Shown: positions 52,894 through 61,908 of the stretch, piece after piece
Layout: every line of letters begins with the position of its first letter
Position numbering within the stretch: position 1 is the first letter of the stretch
NCBI RefSeq assembly: GCF_004684345.1
Contig: NZ_CP038469.1
Span: 1,488,001 to 1,552,000 of the forward strand
From: Citrobacter tructae
GTDB lineage: Bacteria; Pseudomonadota; Gammaproteobacteria; Enterobacterales; Enterobacteriaceae
Reading direction: 5' to 3'
DNA: 64,000 nt
Notes under the pieces: model-generated
Seen by the model: the letters and a program-made list of their open reading frames with translations, nothing else
The model's database searches: none
What the model was told of the DNA's origin: nothing
Translations under genes and position numbers: made by a program

Positions 52894-52911
52894 GTTTGAC
52901 GGTTATCACAA
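52894..52911 (-). promoter_or_regulatory. CRP site upstream of ptsG
   Basis: On the minus strand TTGTGATAACCGTCAAAC carries a good TGTGA half and a weak second half, upstream of the Mlc operator as in E. coli. Confidence 0.6.
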
Positions 52912-52981
52912 TTCAGCTGTAGATAGCCGTAAAACTCGCACAATCCGATAAAATAAGTATCTGAATGTGTCTAACTGGTTA

Positions 52982-53007
52982 TTCACCGCCCATTTTGCGG
53001 CGGTGAA
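52982..53007 (-). terminator. Hairpin after ycfH
   Basis: A 9-bp inverted repeat (TTCACCGCC and GGCGGTGAA, loop of 8) lies about 45 bp past the ycfH stop, before the ptsG promoter. It lacks a T run. Confidence 0.5.
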
Positions 53008-53052
53008 CTTTACTCGCTTTACTTATTAATTACGAGCTTTAAAAAAACTCAG

Positions 53053-53850
53053 TTAGCGGATAGATTGCAGGCGAGAAGCGTCGATGTGAAACAGGCGGGC
53101 AAAGTTATCAGTGGTGATTTGCGCCAGTTCTTCAACGGCAACACCTTTCAATACGGCCATATACTCTGCGACATCACGAACCATGGCGGGCTGGTTCTCT
53201 TTACCACGATGCGGCACCGGCGCAAGGTACGGGGAGTCAGTCTCAACCAACAAGCGATCCAAAGGAACATAACGCGCGGCGTCACGTAACTGCTCAGCGT
53301 TACGGAACGTGACGATGCCAGAAAAAGAGATATAAAATCCGAGATCCAACAATTTGCCCGCAGTTTCTCTGTCCTCTGTAAAACAGTGTAGTACGCCACC
53401 ACAATCCGTCACGTTTTCTTCGCGCAGAATTGACAGCGTATCGGCTCGCGCATCGCGGGTATGGACGATCACCGGCTTTTGCAGTTCGCGGCCAATCTGG
53501 ATGTGATGAATGAACGACTCCTGCTGGCGAACTTTTGTTTCCGGGGTGTAAAAGTAATCCAGCCCAGTTTCGCCCATCGCCACCACGCCCTCTTCGGCGG
53601 CAAAACGACGCAGGTCTTCTACGTCATAGGTTTCATCCTGATTTAACGGATGCACGCCGCAGGAGAAAACCACATTGTCACGCTCGCCGACCAGGTCGCG
53701 CATACTGCGATATCCGCGTAACGTGGTCGCCACAGCAAGACAAAACTTCACATCACGCGCCGCCGCTTTCGCCAGCACGTCATCCACGTCCTTATGCAGA
53801 GATTGATAATCCAGGCCATCAAGATGGCAGTGTGAGTCGACTAAAAACAT
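53053..53850 (-). CDS. ycfH: TatD-family metal-dependent DNase YcfH
   Basis: A 265-residue TIM-barrel hydrolase of the TatD family. Metal ligands are seen in VDSHCHLDGL near the start, GETGLDYFY, VIVHTRDA, GVLHCFTE and LVETDSPYLAP. It is expected to be a cytoplasmic nuclease or hydrolase. The ATG at 53850 (MFLVDSH) follows AGAGAGACATT; the open frame extends to 53910 over the end of holB but the family starts here. It starts 10 bp after holB. Confidence 0.93.
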   Translation of the reverse strand: MFLVDSHCHLDGLDYQSLHKDVDDVLAKAAARDVKFCLAVATTLRGYRSMRDLVGERDNVVFSCGVHPLNQDETYDVEDLRRFAAEEGVVAMGETGLDYFYTPETKVRQQESFIHHIQIGRELQKPVIVHTRDARADTLSILREENVTDCGGVLHCFTEDRETAGKLLDLGFYISFSGIVTFRNAEQLRDAARYVPLDRLLVETDSPYLAPVPHRGKENQPAMVRDVAEYMAVLKGVAVEELAQITTDNFARLFHIDASRLQSIR

Positions 53851-53860
53851 AATGTCTCTC

Positions 53861-54865
53861 TCAAAGATGGGGAACAGGCAGTACGGTGCCTGGTTGCAGG
53901 TAATGCTCAATACGCAGGATAAGATCGGTTAATACCAGTTCACGGTTTACACCCGTCACGTTTAGCAACTGTTGGCGACAATGACAAACGTCACCAAGTA
54001 TCGCCTGAATCTGAGCGACAGAAAACCGTTCAGCAATTGATGATATCAATGCCAGCGCATCAGGATTCGTTAAATGAGCAACGCCATACGGGCGTTTAAG
54101 CGCATCGGTAAGCAGCGTGGCCAGCCAGTGTAAACGGGCGGCTGCCTGTTCATGGTTCAGCGCCGCCAGCAGGAGATACCAGTCTCCGGAGTGCAAGGTG
54201 TTCGCCAGCGCTGCACAGAAATCACTACGGTGTGCCCAGCTTTCTGCCTGGAGCAGCGTTAATGCAGCCCCAGGGGACCCCGCGCTCAGGCGTAATGCGC
54301 TAAGAAGTGCATCCTGCGGGGCAGTCACTTCGCGGGCCAGCCAGGAAACCGAATACGATTCCACCGGGGGCGCAAGGTGATGCAATCGACAGCGGCTACG
54401 CAATGTGGCAAGTAAGCGCGCCGGCTCGATAGTGGCAAGGAAAAACCAGGTTTGCGCTGGCGGCTCTTCCAGCGTCTTCAGTAAGGCATTGGCCGCAGCA
54501 TCCGTTAACTGGGCGGCATCGGGGATCCACACTACCTTGGCGCCGCCAAGACGGGAATGCTCGTACAGCTTTTCACTGATTTCACGCACGGCATCCACAC
54601 CCAGCGTACTTTTCCCTTTCTCCGGCAGCAATGAGTAATAATCAGGATGCGTTCCTGCCTGCATCAACTGGCAGCCACGGCAATGCCCGCAGCTTTTATG
54701 TCCTTCCGGCTGCTGGCACATCAGATAACGGCTGAGGGCATAAATCAGCGCATCGTCACCCATGCCGGGTAACGCCTGAATCAGTAACGCATGGTGACCG
54801 CGACCCGCCTGATAACTGGCGACCAGTTTTTCAAAATCGGGTCGTAACCATGGGTACCATTTCAT
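53861..54865 (-). CDS. holB: DNA polymerase III delta-prime subunit
   Basis: A 334-residue clamp-loader subunit that holds the complex in position while the beta clamp is loaded. An N-terminal AAA+ domain with degenerate P-loop (LIQALPGMGDDALIY), a zinc-binding four-cysteine cluster (residues about 50-65, SCGHCRGCQL) and a C-terminal collar domain are present. Its start overlaps the tmk stop as ATGA. Confidence 0.95.
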   Translation of the reverse strand: MKWYPWLRPDFEKLVASYQAGRGHHALLIQALPGMGDDALIYALSRYLMCQQPEGHKSCGHCRGCQLMQAGTHPDYYSLLPEKGKSTLGVDAVREISEKLYEHSRLGGAKVVWIPDAAQLTDAAANALLKTLEEPPAQTWFFLATIEPARLLATLRSRCRLHHLAPPVESYSVSWLAREVTAPQDALLSALRLSAGSPGAALTLLQAESWAHRSDFCAALANTLHSGDWYLLLAALNHEQAAARLHWLATLLTDALKRPYGVAHLTNPDALALISSIAERFSVAQIQAILGDVCHCRQQLLNVTGVNRELVLTDLILRIEHYLQPGTVLPVPHL

Positions 54866-55503
54866 GCGTCCTGCTCCTGCACCCAGTGAGTAATGGTGCT
54901 ACGGATATCATTCATGACAGCCTCAAGCGGCTGCGTGGCATCAATGGTACGAATGCTGGGATCTTTCGCCGCCAATTCCAGATAGCGGGCACGGGTGCGA
55001 TTGAAGAAATCAAAAGACTCCTGTTCAATGCGGTCCAGCTCACCACGGGCGCGAGCACGCTTTAAACCGACTTCAGGTGTTACATCCAGATAGAGAGTCA
55101 GGTCTGGACGAAAATCACCGAGTACCGCATCACGCAGAGTTGCCAGCATCGTTTGGTCGATCCCCCGACCGCCGCCCTGATAGGCCTGGGTCGACAGATC
55201 GTGACGATCGCCAATCACCCAGGTACCTTTTGCCAGCGCGGGCTTAATCACGGTTTCTACCAACTGAACGCGTGCGGCATAGAACATCAGCACTTCCGCT
55301 TTATCGGTAATAATCTCATCACCGACCGACTTGATGTCCAGCACCAGGCTTCTTAATTTCTCTGCCAGCTGGGTTCCACCGGGCTCGCGGGTAAACACCA
55401 TGTCGCGAATACCGAGTTGCTCAAGTGTCTCCACCACTACATCGCGCGCAGTGGTTTTCCCGGCGCCTTCCAGGCCCTCGATGACGATATAATTACTGCC
55501 CAT
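54862..55503 (-). CDS. tmk: Thymidylate kinase
   Basis: A 213-residue kinase that makes dTDP from dTMP. The P-loop GLEGAGKTT is at residues 9-17, the DR(H/Y)-type motif is GDRHDLST, and the LID region contains RARGELDRIEQES, as in E. coli class II enzymes. It overlaps mltG by 11 bp and holB by 4 bp. Confidence 0.97.
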   Translation of the reverse strand: MGSNYIVIEGLEGAGKTTARDVVVETLEQLGIRDMVFTREPGGTQLAEKLRSLVLDIKSVGDEIITDKAEVLMFYAARVQLVETVIKPALAKGTWVIGDRHDLSTQAYQGGGRGIDQTMLATLRDAVLGDFRPDLTLYLDVTPEVGLKRARARGELDRIEQESFDFFNRTRARYLELAAKDPSIRTIDATQPLEAVMNDIRSTITHWVQEQDA

Positions 55504-56515
55504 TTTTTTCCTTAAGCACTTTCAGGTAATCCTGCACTGATCGGTTGTGGCTCGCAAGATTGGTATTAAACGTGTGACCACCTTTGCCATCAGCCACAAA
55601 ATAAAGATACGGTGTTTTCGCCGGATGTGCGGCGGCCTGCAATGAGGCTTCGCCTGGCATAGCAATCGGGCCTGGTGGCAGTCCGGTAATGGTATAGGTG
55701 TTATATGCGGTCGGCGTTTCCAGGTCGACACGCGACAATTTACCATTATACCGTGTGCCCATCCCATAAATCACGGTCGGATCGGTCTGTAAGCGCATGC
55801 CAATACGGAGACGGTTAATAAACACCGAAGCCACCTGGTCGCGCTCGCTGGCAACAGCGGTTTCTTTTTCAATGATCGACGCCATGGTCACCAGCTGATT
55901 TTTATCTTTATACGGCAAACCTTCTGCACGCCCTTCCCAGGCGCTATCAACCGCTTTAACCATTTTTTGGTGCGCGCGCTTCAGCAGCGCCACATCCGGG
56001 GTATTGGCGGTGTACATCCATGTATCAGGCCAGAACCAGCCTTCCACCCATTCAGGGTTTTCCAACTTCAGCGCCTCGGCTACGGTCGCGTAGTTGTCAT
56101 CGCTCAGGGTATGCTTGATATACGGCGCATCGCGCAACTGTTTAAGGTAATCACTCAGGCGCATACCCTCCACCAGACGTAACGGGAACTGCGCTTCTTT
56201 ACCGCTTTCCAGCAGTTGCAGCATATCTCGTACGGTCATATCAGGCGTCAAACGGTAAGTCCCGGCTTTAAAATGCGAAAGGTCGGGTTCAATACGCAGC
56301 AGCCACTGGAATACGCGCGGACGATTGATAACCTTATCAGCATACAGCTGTTCACCCAGCGCCAGACGGCCCGTCCCCGCTTTCAGCGTAAAAATCGTCT
56401 CATCTTTGATTAAGAGTTTACTGTCCGCCAGATGACGAACTTTCCACATTCCCACTCCCGCGGCAATGCCCAGCACAACCAGCAGTAAAAGAACAACGAG
56501 TAACAATTTTTTCAT
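55493..56515 (-). CDS. mltG: Endolytic murein transglycosylase MltG
   Basis: A 340-residue inner-membrane protein with one N-terminal membrane segment (about 4-22), a LysM-like region (about 40-110) and a YceG catalytic domain. Glu218 in ASIIEKETA is the known active residue. It cuts nascent glycan strands and is thought to set their length. It follows pabC by 2 bp and overlaps tmk by 11 bp. Confidence 0.95.
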   Translation of the reverse strand: MKKLLLVVLLLLVVLGIAAGVGMWKVRHLADSKLLIKDETIFTLKAGTGRLALGEQLYADKVINRPRVFQWLLRIEPDLSHFKAGTYRLTPDMTVRDMLQLLESGKEAQFPLRLVEGMRLSDYLKQLRDAPYIKHTLSDDNYATVAEALKLENPEWVEGWFWPDTWMYTANTPDVALLKRAHQKMVKAVDSAWEGRAEGLPYKDKNQLVTMASIIEKETAVASERDQVASVFINRLRIGMRLQTDPTVIYGMGTRYNGKLSRVDLETPTAYNTYTITGLPPGPIAMPGEASLQAAAHPAKTPYLYFVADGKGGHTFNTNLASHNRSVQDYLKVLKEKNGQ

Positions 56516-56517
56516 GA

Positions 56518-57327
56518 CTAATTTGGGTGCTCACAAAGTGGGGCTAAAAAATCGAATAACAAACGTGAAGACAGCATCCTGTCGCCACAGGCACGCACGG
56601 GAACCACCGGCATTAATGCATTACAGACGATCATCTCATCAGCCTGCATCACGTCCTCTTCCCGGGCATACACTTCGACAATCTGGAACGGTGATTGTGC
56701 CAGCATCCGCATACAGAATTGTCGCATAATGCCGTTCACTCCCGCCTGGTCCATACGAGGGGTATAAACCACATCGTCTTTACGCCAGAACACATTAGCC
56801 GCACAGCATTCCGTAACCCATCCCTCACTGTCAAGAACCAGCGCTTCATCGGCGTCTGTCTGCTCAAGATGAGAACGAATCAGCACCTGTTCCAGACGGT
56901 TTAGGTGCTTCAGTCCGGCAAGCATTGGATTGCGCCCCAGACGGACGGGGCTTAACGCGAGGGTGATTCCTTGCTCTCGCCAGCAATCATAATGTGCAGG
57001 CCAGGCAGAAACAGAGAGGATACGGCTGGCGCTATGGCAGTTGGCGCCACTGTAGCCCCGACCTCCGCTGCCACGACTGATGATCACCTTCAGTACACCA
57101 CGGGCATGGGCCGCTGCTAACATTTCCATTTCCCGTTGCAGTTCGGGCCATTTCTCGTAGGAGATCAGCAATTTTTGGCAGGTGTCTTGTAAACGCTGGA
57201 GATGCGCCGCAAGGAGGCTAACTTTACCGTCGATAATTCGCGCCGTGGTGAAACAGCCATCACCAAACTGCGTCGCCCGATCGCTCGCAGCTAGCATATC
57301 CTGCTGACAGCCATTAATTAAGAACAT
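56518..57327 (-). CDS. pabC: Aminodeoxychorismate lyase
   Basis: A 269-residue PLP enzyme of class IV aminotransferase fold that releases pyruvate from 4-amino-4-deoxychorismate, giving p-aminobenzoate for folate. The Schiff-base lysine lies in GLKHLNRLEQVL (near residue 140), and the C-terminal phosphate site is VTECCAANVFW. It begins the pabC-mltG-tmk-holB-ycfH run. Confidence 0.95.
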   Translation of the reverse strand: MFLINGCQQDMLAASDRATQFGDGCFTTARIIDGKVSLLAAHLQRLQDTCQKLLISYEKWPELQREMEMLAAAHARGVLKVIISRGSGGRGYSGANCHSASRILSVSAWPAHYDCWREQGITLALSPVRLGRNPMLAGLKHLNRLEQVLIRSHLEQTDADEALVLDSEGWVTECCAANVFWRKDDVVYTPRMDQAGVNGIMRQFCMRMLAQSPFQIVEVYAREEDVMQADEMIVCNALMPVVPVRACGDRMLSSRLLFDFLAPLCEHPN

Positions 57328-57396
57328 GGTGGCTCCTTATTCGTGGTCCGCTAGTTTGGCAGGATGAGTAACCCAGGACAAGGGCAGAAAATCGAA

Positions 57397-57428
57397 TAAA
57401 AAAAGGTCCGACAAGCGGACCTTTTTTC
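57397..57428 (-). terminator. Terminator after fabF
   Basis: AAAAAAA-GGTCCG-ACAAG-CGGACC-TTTTTT forms a textbook intrinsic terminator between fabF and pabC, active in either direction. Confidence 0.88.
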
Positions 57429-57464
57429 ATCTGGCAAGGACGCTAACGCATCACCTGCAGGCAC

Positions 57465-58706
57465 TTAGATCTTTTTAAAGATTAAGGAACCGTTGGTACC
57501 ACCGAAACCGAAGGAGTTGCACAGTGCATATTCCATGCCGCTAACCTGTCGCGCTTCGTGGGGAACGAAGTCCAGGTCACAACCGTCATCCGGGTTATCC
57601 AGGTTGATGGTTGGCGGAACAACCCCATCACGTAGCGCCAGGATAGAGAAAATAGACTCTACAGCACCCGCCGCACCTAACAGGTGTCCGGTCATGGATT
57701 TGGTTGAACTGACCATTACGCTACGTGCAGCATCGCCAAAGACAGATTTTACTGCCTGGGTTTCAGCTTTATCGCCTGCCGGTGTGGATGTGCCATGTGC
57801 GTTAACATAGGCAATCTGACCAGGTTCAATCGCCGCATCACGCAATGCGTTAACCATCGCCAGTGCAGCACCTGCACCGTTTTCCGGTGGTGACGTCATA
57901 TGGTAAGCATCGCTGCTCATCCCAAAGCCGACCACTTCAGCATAAATTTTTGCACCGCGCGCTTTTGCATGCTCGTACTCTTCCAGTACCACCATACCTG
58001 CGCCGTCGCCCAGCACAAAACCGTCACGCTCTTTGTCCCACGGGCGGCTAGCCGCTTGCGGGTTATCATTACGCGTAGACAGCGCACGTGCTGCGCCAAA
58101 ACCACCCACACCCAGCGGTGTACTGGCTTTTTCTGCACCACCCGCAACCATCGCGTCTGCGTCGCCGTATGCAATGATACGCGCGGCATGACCAATGTTA
58201 TGCACGCCTGAAGTACAAGCGGTCGCGATGGAGATACTTGGCCCTTGCAGGCCGTACATGATGGTCAAGTGACCTGCCACCATGTTAACAATCGTCGACG
58301 GAACGAAGAACGGGCTGATCTTACGTGGTCCACCGTTTACCAGAGAGGTATGGTTTTCTTCGATAAGACCGAGACCGCCAATACCAGAGCCGATAGCGGC
58401 GCCAATACGGTGAGCGTTCTCTTCCGTAATTTCGAGGCCAGAATCCTGCATGGCCTGAACGCCAGCGACAATTCCATATTGAATGAAGGCATCCATCTTG
58501 CGCTGTTCTTTGCGCGAGATAATGTCATCACAGTTAAAATCCTTTACTAAGCCAGCAAATTTCGTTGCATAGGCGCTAGTATCGAAATGGTCGATCAGGC
58601 TGATGCCACTCTGACCGGCAAGGAGAGCTTTCCAGGTAGACTCTACGGTATTGCCGACAGGAGACAACATGCCCAGTCCGGTCACAACTACACGACGCTT
58701 AGACAC
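57465..58706 (-). CDS. fabF: 3-oxoacyl-ACP synthase II
   Basis: A 413-residue condensing enzyme that extends acyl-ACP and is key in temperature control of cis-vaccenate. The catalytic triad is present: Cys164 (ATACTSGVHN), a His in NAHGTSTPAGD (about 304) and a His in MTGHLLGAAGA (about 341). It follows acpP after a hairpin, so its level is set partly by read-through. Confidence 0.97.
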   Translation of the reverse strand: MSKRRVVVTGLGMLSPVGNTVESTWKALLAGQSGISLIDHFDTSAYATKFAGLVKDFNCDDIISRKEQRKMDAFIQYGIVAGVQAMQDSGLEITEENAHRIGAAIGSGIGGLGLIEENHTSLVNGGPRKISPFFVPSTIVNMVAGHLTIMYGLQGPSISIATACTSGVHNIGHAARIIAYGDADAMVAGGAEKASTPLGVGGFGAARALSTRNDNPQAASRPWDKERDGFVLGDGAGMVVLEEYEHAKARGAKIYAEVVGFGMSSDAYHMTSPPENGAGAALAMVNALRDAAIEPGQIAYVNAHGTSTPAGDKAETQAVKSVFGDAARSVMVSSTKSMTGHLLGAAGAVESIFSILALRDGVVPPTINLDNPDDGCDLDFVPHEARQVSGMEYALCNSFGFGGTNGSLIFKKI

Positions 58707-58756
58707 GGTTGTCCTCCAGGGAGGGAAAATAATTCAAGTGGGATAAAAAGATAAAA

Positions 58757-58782
58757 CTCAGGCGGTCGAATGACCGCCTGGA
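58757..58782 (-). terminator. Hairpin between acpP and fabF
   Basis: CAGGCGGTC-GAAT-GACCGCCTG is followed on the minus strand by AGTTTTATCTTTTTAT. It looks like a partial terminator that lets acpP be expressed more than fabF. Confidence 0.75.
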
Positions 58783-58791
58783 GATGTTCAC

Positions 58792-59028
58792 TTACGCCTG
58801 GTGACCGTTGATGTAATCAATGGCTGCCTGAACGGTAGTGATTTTCTCAGCTTCTTCGTCCGGAATCTCAGTATCAAACTCTTCTTCCAGAGCCATTACC
58901 AGCTCAACGGTGTCAAGAGAATCTGCGCCCAAGTCTTCAACGAAGGAAGCGGAGTTCACAACTTCTTCCTGCTTAACGCCCAGCTGTTCGCCGATGATTT
59001 TCTTAACGCGTTCTTCGATAGTGCTCAT
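58792..59028 (-). CDS. acpP: Acyl carrier protein
   Basis: A 78-residue acidic helical protein that carries growing acyl chains. Ser37 (counting Met) in LGADSLDTVELVM is the 4'-phosphopantetheine site. The sequence is essentially that of E. coli AcpP. It lies between fabG and fabF and feeds the fab enzymes and plsX encoded nearby. Confidence 0.98.
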   Translation of the reverse strand: MSTIEERVKKIIGEQLGVKQEEVVNSASFVEDLGADSLDTVELVMALEEEFDTEIPDEEAEKITTVQAAIDYINGHQA

Positions 59029-59182
59029 ACTCTTAAATTTCCTATCAAAACTCGCTTTCGCGATGGTTTTCGTAGTGTATAAAATGTTGAAAAATTTGCA
59101 ACTAAATCCCGGCAGGTCTTACCACGATTTTACGTTATTTTGAGGCCATTCGCCCTAATAACGCAAATATTTTTCATCGTGG

Positions 59183-59917
59183 TTAAACCATGTACATCCC
59201 GCCGTTGACATGCAAAGTCTCACCTGTGATGTAACTTGCTTCGTCAGAAGCTAAAAATGCAACCGCACTGGCGATTTCATTTGGAGAGCCGAGGCGCCCC
59301 GCAGGAACTGCCGCCAGCGTACCCGCACGCTGCTCATCAGTTAGCGCACGCGTCATGTCCGTTTCAATAAAGCCCGGAGCAACAACGTTTACAGTAATAC
59401 CACGAGACGCAACTTCACGCGCCAGTGATTTACTGAAGCCGATCAAACCCGCTTTCGCCGCAGCGTAGTTGGCCTGACCCGCATTTCCCATGGTACCAAC
59501 CACAGAACCAATAGTGATAATACGACCATGACGCTTTTTCATCATAGCGCGCATTACCGCTTTTGACAGACGGAAAACAGATGACAGGTTGGTTTCGATG
59601 ATATCGTTCCACTCGTCATCTTTCATGCGCATTAACAGGTTATCACGAGTAATCCCGGCATTATTAACCAGAATATCGACTTCCCCAAATTCTGCGCGAA
59701 TATTTCCCAGAACAGATTCGATAGATGCAGGATCGGTCACATTCAACATCAGACCTTTACCCTTTTCACCTAAGTAATCGCTGATGGCCTGCGCACCGCT
59801 TTCGCTGGTTGCAGTGCCGATAACGATCGCGCCACGGGCAACGAGTGTTTCAGCAATAGCGCGGCCAATGCCACGGCTTGCACCGGTAACCAGCGCGATT
59901 TTTCCTTCAAAACTCAT
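59183..59917 (-). CDS. fabG: 3-oxoacyl-ACP reductase
   Basis: A 244-residue short-chain dehydrogenase that reduces 3-oxoacyl-ACP with NADPH. The cofactor motif GASRGIGRAIA is at residues 12-22, and the catalytic Ser138, Tyr151 and Lys155 lie in TIGSVVGTMGNAGQANYAAAK, read in two parts. It follows fabD by 12 bp in the fabH-fabD-fabG operon. Confidence 0.97.
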   Translation of the reverse strand: MSFEGKIALVTGASRGIGRAIAETLVARGAIVIGTATSESGAQAISDYLGEKGKGLMLNVTDPASIESVLGNIRAEFGEVDILVNNAGITRDNLLMRMKDDEWNDIIETNLSSVFRLSKAVMRAMMKKRHGRIITIGSVVGTMGNAGQANYAAAKAGLIGFSKSLAREVASRGITVNVVAPGFIETDMTRALTDEQRAGTLAAVPAGRLGSPNEIASAVAFLASDEASYITGETLHVNGGMYMV

Positions 59918-59929
59918 GGTTTTCCTCTT

Positions 59930-60859
59930 TTATTGCGCAAGCGCCGCAGACAGCGCCGCCGGCTCATTCAGTGCCGAAGCAGTCAGGGTATCAACAATAC
60001 GTTTTGTCAGACCGGTGAGGACTTTGCCCGGCCCCACTTCATACAGATGCTCTACGCCCTGGGACGCCATAAACTCAACGGTTTTGGTCCACTGAACCGG
60101 GCTGTACAACTGATGAACCAGTGCGTCGCGAATCGCATCTGCGTTGGTTTCACACTTCACGTCAACGTTGTTCACAACCGGAACAGTCGGCGCGTTAAAC
60201 GTGATTTTCTGCAGTTCAACGGCCAGTTTTTCTGCTGCAGGTTTCATCAGCGCGCAGTGAGACGGTACGCTAACCGGCAGCGGCAGAGCGCGTTTCGCAC
60301 CCGCGGCTTTACAGGCAGCACCCGCACGTTCTACGGCTTCTTTATGCCCGGCAATAACCACCTGACCCGGTGAGTTAAAGTTAACCGGTGATACGACCTG
60401 TCCTTCGGCTGAGTCTTCGCACGCTTTCGCGATGGAAGCATCGTCCAGACCAATAATAGCAGACATGCCGCCTGTACCTTCCGGCACCGCTTCTTGCATG
60501 AATTTCCCACGCATTTCAACCAGGCGCACGGCATCAGCAAAATTGATGACACCCGCACAGACCAGCGCCGAGTACTCACCCAGGCTATGCCCTGCCATCA
60601 GTGAAGGTGTTGCCCCCCCCTGCTGCTGCCATACGCGAAACAGCGCGACTGAGGCAGTTAACAATGCCGGCTGCGTCTGCCAGGTTTTATTCAGTTCTTC
60701 GGCCGGTCCCTGTTGAGTCAGCGTCCACAGATCATAGCCCAGCGCAGCTGAAGCTTCAGCAAAAGTTTCTTCAACAATTGGGTAGGCGGTTGCCATTTCA
60801 GACAACATCCCAACGGTTTGGGAACCCTGACCCGGGAACACAAATGCAAATTGCGTCAT
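59930..60859 (-). CDS. fabD: Malonyl-CoA:ACP transacylase
   Basis: A 309-residue enzyme that moves malonyl from CoA to ACP. The nucleophile Ser92 lies in GHSLGEYSALV, with His201 in SVPSHCALM and the N-terminal FPGQGSQ motif at 9-15. It starts 15 bp after fabH. Confidence 0.97.
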   Translation of the reverse strand: MTQFAFVFPGQGSQTVGMLSEMATAYPIVEETFAEASAALGYDLWTLTQQGPAEELNKTWQTQPALLTASVALFRVWQQQGGATPSLMAGHSLGEYSALVCAGVINFADAVRLVEMRGKFMQEAVPEGTGGMSAIIGLDDASIAKACEDSAEGQVVSPVNFNSPGQVVIAGHKEAVERAGAACKAAGAKRALPLPVSVPSHCALMKPAAEKLAVELQKITFNAPTVPVVNNVDVKCETNADAIRDALVHQLYSPVQWTKTVEFMASQGVEHLYEVGPGKVLTGLTKRIVDTLTASALNEPAALSAALAQ

Positions 60860-60874
60860 GTTATAATCCTTATA

Positions 60875-61828
60875 CTAGAAACGAACCAGCGCAGAGCCCC
60901 AGGTGAATCCACCCCCAAAGGCTTCAAGCAATATCAGCTGACCAGCTTTAATTCGCCCGTCACGGACAGCTTCGTCCAACGCGCACGGCACGGAAGCCGC
61001 TGACGTATTGCCATGTCTGTCCAGCGTTACCACGACATTATCCATCGACATGCCCAGCTTTTTCGCCGTAGCACTGATGATGCGAAGGTTTGCCTGATGC
61101 GGTACCAGCCAGTCAAGCGCAGAGCGGTCAAGATTATTTGCTGCCAGCGTTTCATCAACGATGTGCGCAAGCTCGGTAACTGCCACTTTAAAGACTTCGT
61201 TACCCGCCATGGTCAGATGAATCGAGTTTTCCGGATTCACACGATCGGCATTAGGCAGCGTCAGCAGTTCGCCGTAGCGCCCATCAGCGTGCAAATGCGT
61301 GGAGAGGATACCAGGCTCTTCTGATGCGCTCAGAACTACCGCACCAGCACCGTCACCAAAGATAATGATCGTCCCACGATCGGTTGGATCACAGGTACGC
61401 GCCAGCACATCAGACCCAACGACCAAAGCATGCTTCACCGCGCCAGACTTAACATACTGGTCGGCAACGCTCAGGGCATAAGTAAAACCGGCACATGCCG
61501 CCGCAACGTCAAACGCCGGGCAGCCTTTGATTCCCAGCATACTTTGGATCTGGCACGCCGCACTTGGAAAGGCGTGCGTTGATGAAGTGGTCGCAACCAC
61601 AATCAGGCCAATTTGTTGTTTATCGATGCCAGCCATTTCCAGTGCGCGGTTTGCAGCAGCAAAACCCATGGTCGCAACGGTTTCATTTGGGCCAGCAATA
61701 TGGCGTTCACGGATACCTGTACGAGTGACAATCCACTCATCAGATGTCTCAACCATTTTTTCCAAATCGGCGTTAGTACGCACTTGTTCAGGCAGAAAGC
61801 TGCCGGTACCAATAATCTTCGTATACAT
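60875..61828 (-). CDS. fabH: 3-oxoacyl-ACP synthase III
   Basis: A 317-residue initiating condensing enzyme that joins acetyl-CoA and malonyl-ACP. Cys112 (VAAACAGFTYA), His244 (VPHQANLRI) and Asn274 (RHGNTSAAS) make the triad. I use the ATG at 61828 (MYTKIIG), the E. coli start; the ATG two codons upstream at 61834 is also open. plsX precedes it by 80 bp. Confidence 0.96.
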   Translation of the reverse strand: MYTKIIGTGSFLPEQVRTNADLEKMVETSDEWIVTRTGIRERHIAGPNETVATMGFAAANRALEMAGIDKQQIGLIVVATTSSTHAFPSAACQIQSMLGIKGCPAFDVAAACAGFTYALSVADQYVKSGAVKHALVVGSDVLARTCDPTDRGTIIIFGDGAGAVVLSASEEPGILSTHLHADGRYGELLTLPNADRVNPENSIHLTMAGNEVFKVAVTELAHIVDETLAANNLDRSALDWLVPHQANLRIISATAKKLGMSMDNVVVTLDRHGNTSAASVPCALDEAVRDGRIKAGQLILLEAFGGGFTWGSALVRF

Positions 61829-61908
61829 GTACACTCAGTCACTTTTTGGTTATATACCGCTACGAGCAAATCACTGGTACGTTGACTACACTCCCAAACA
61901 CACTGTTA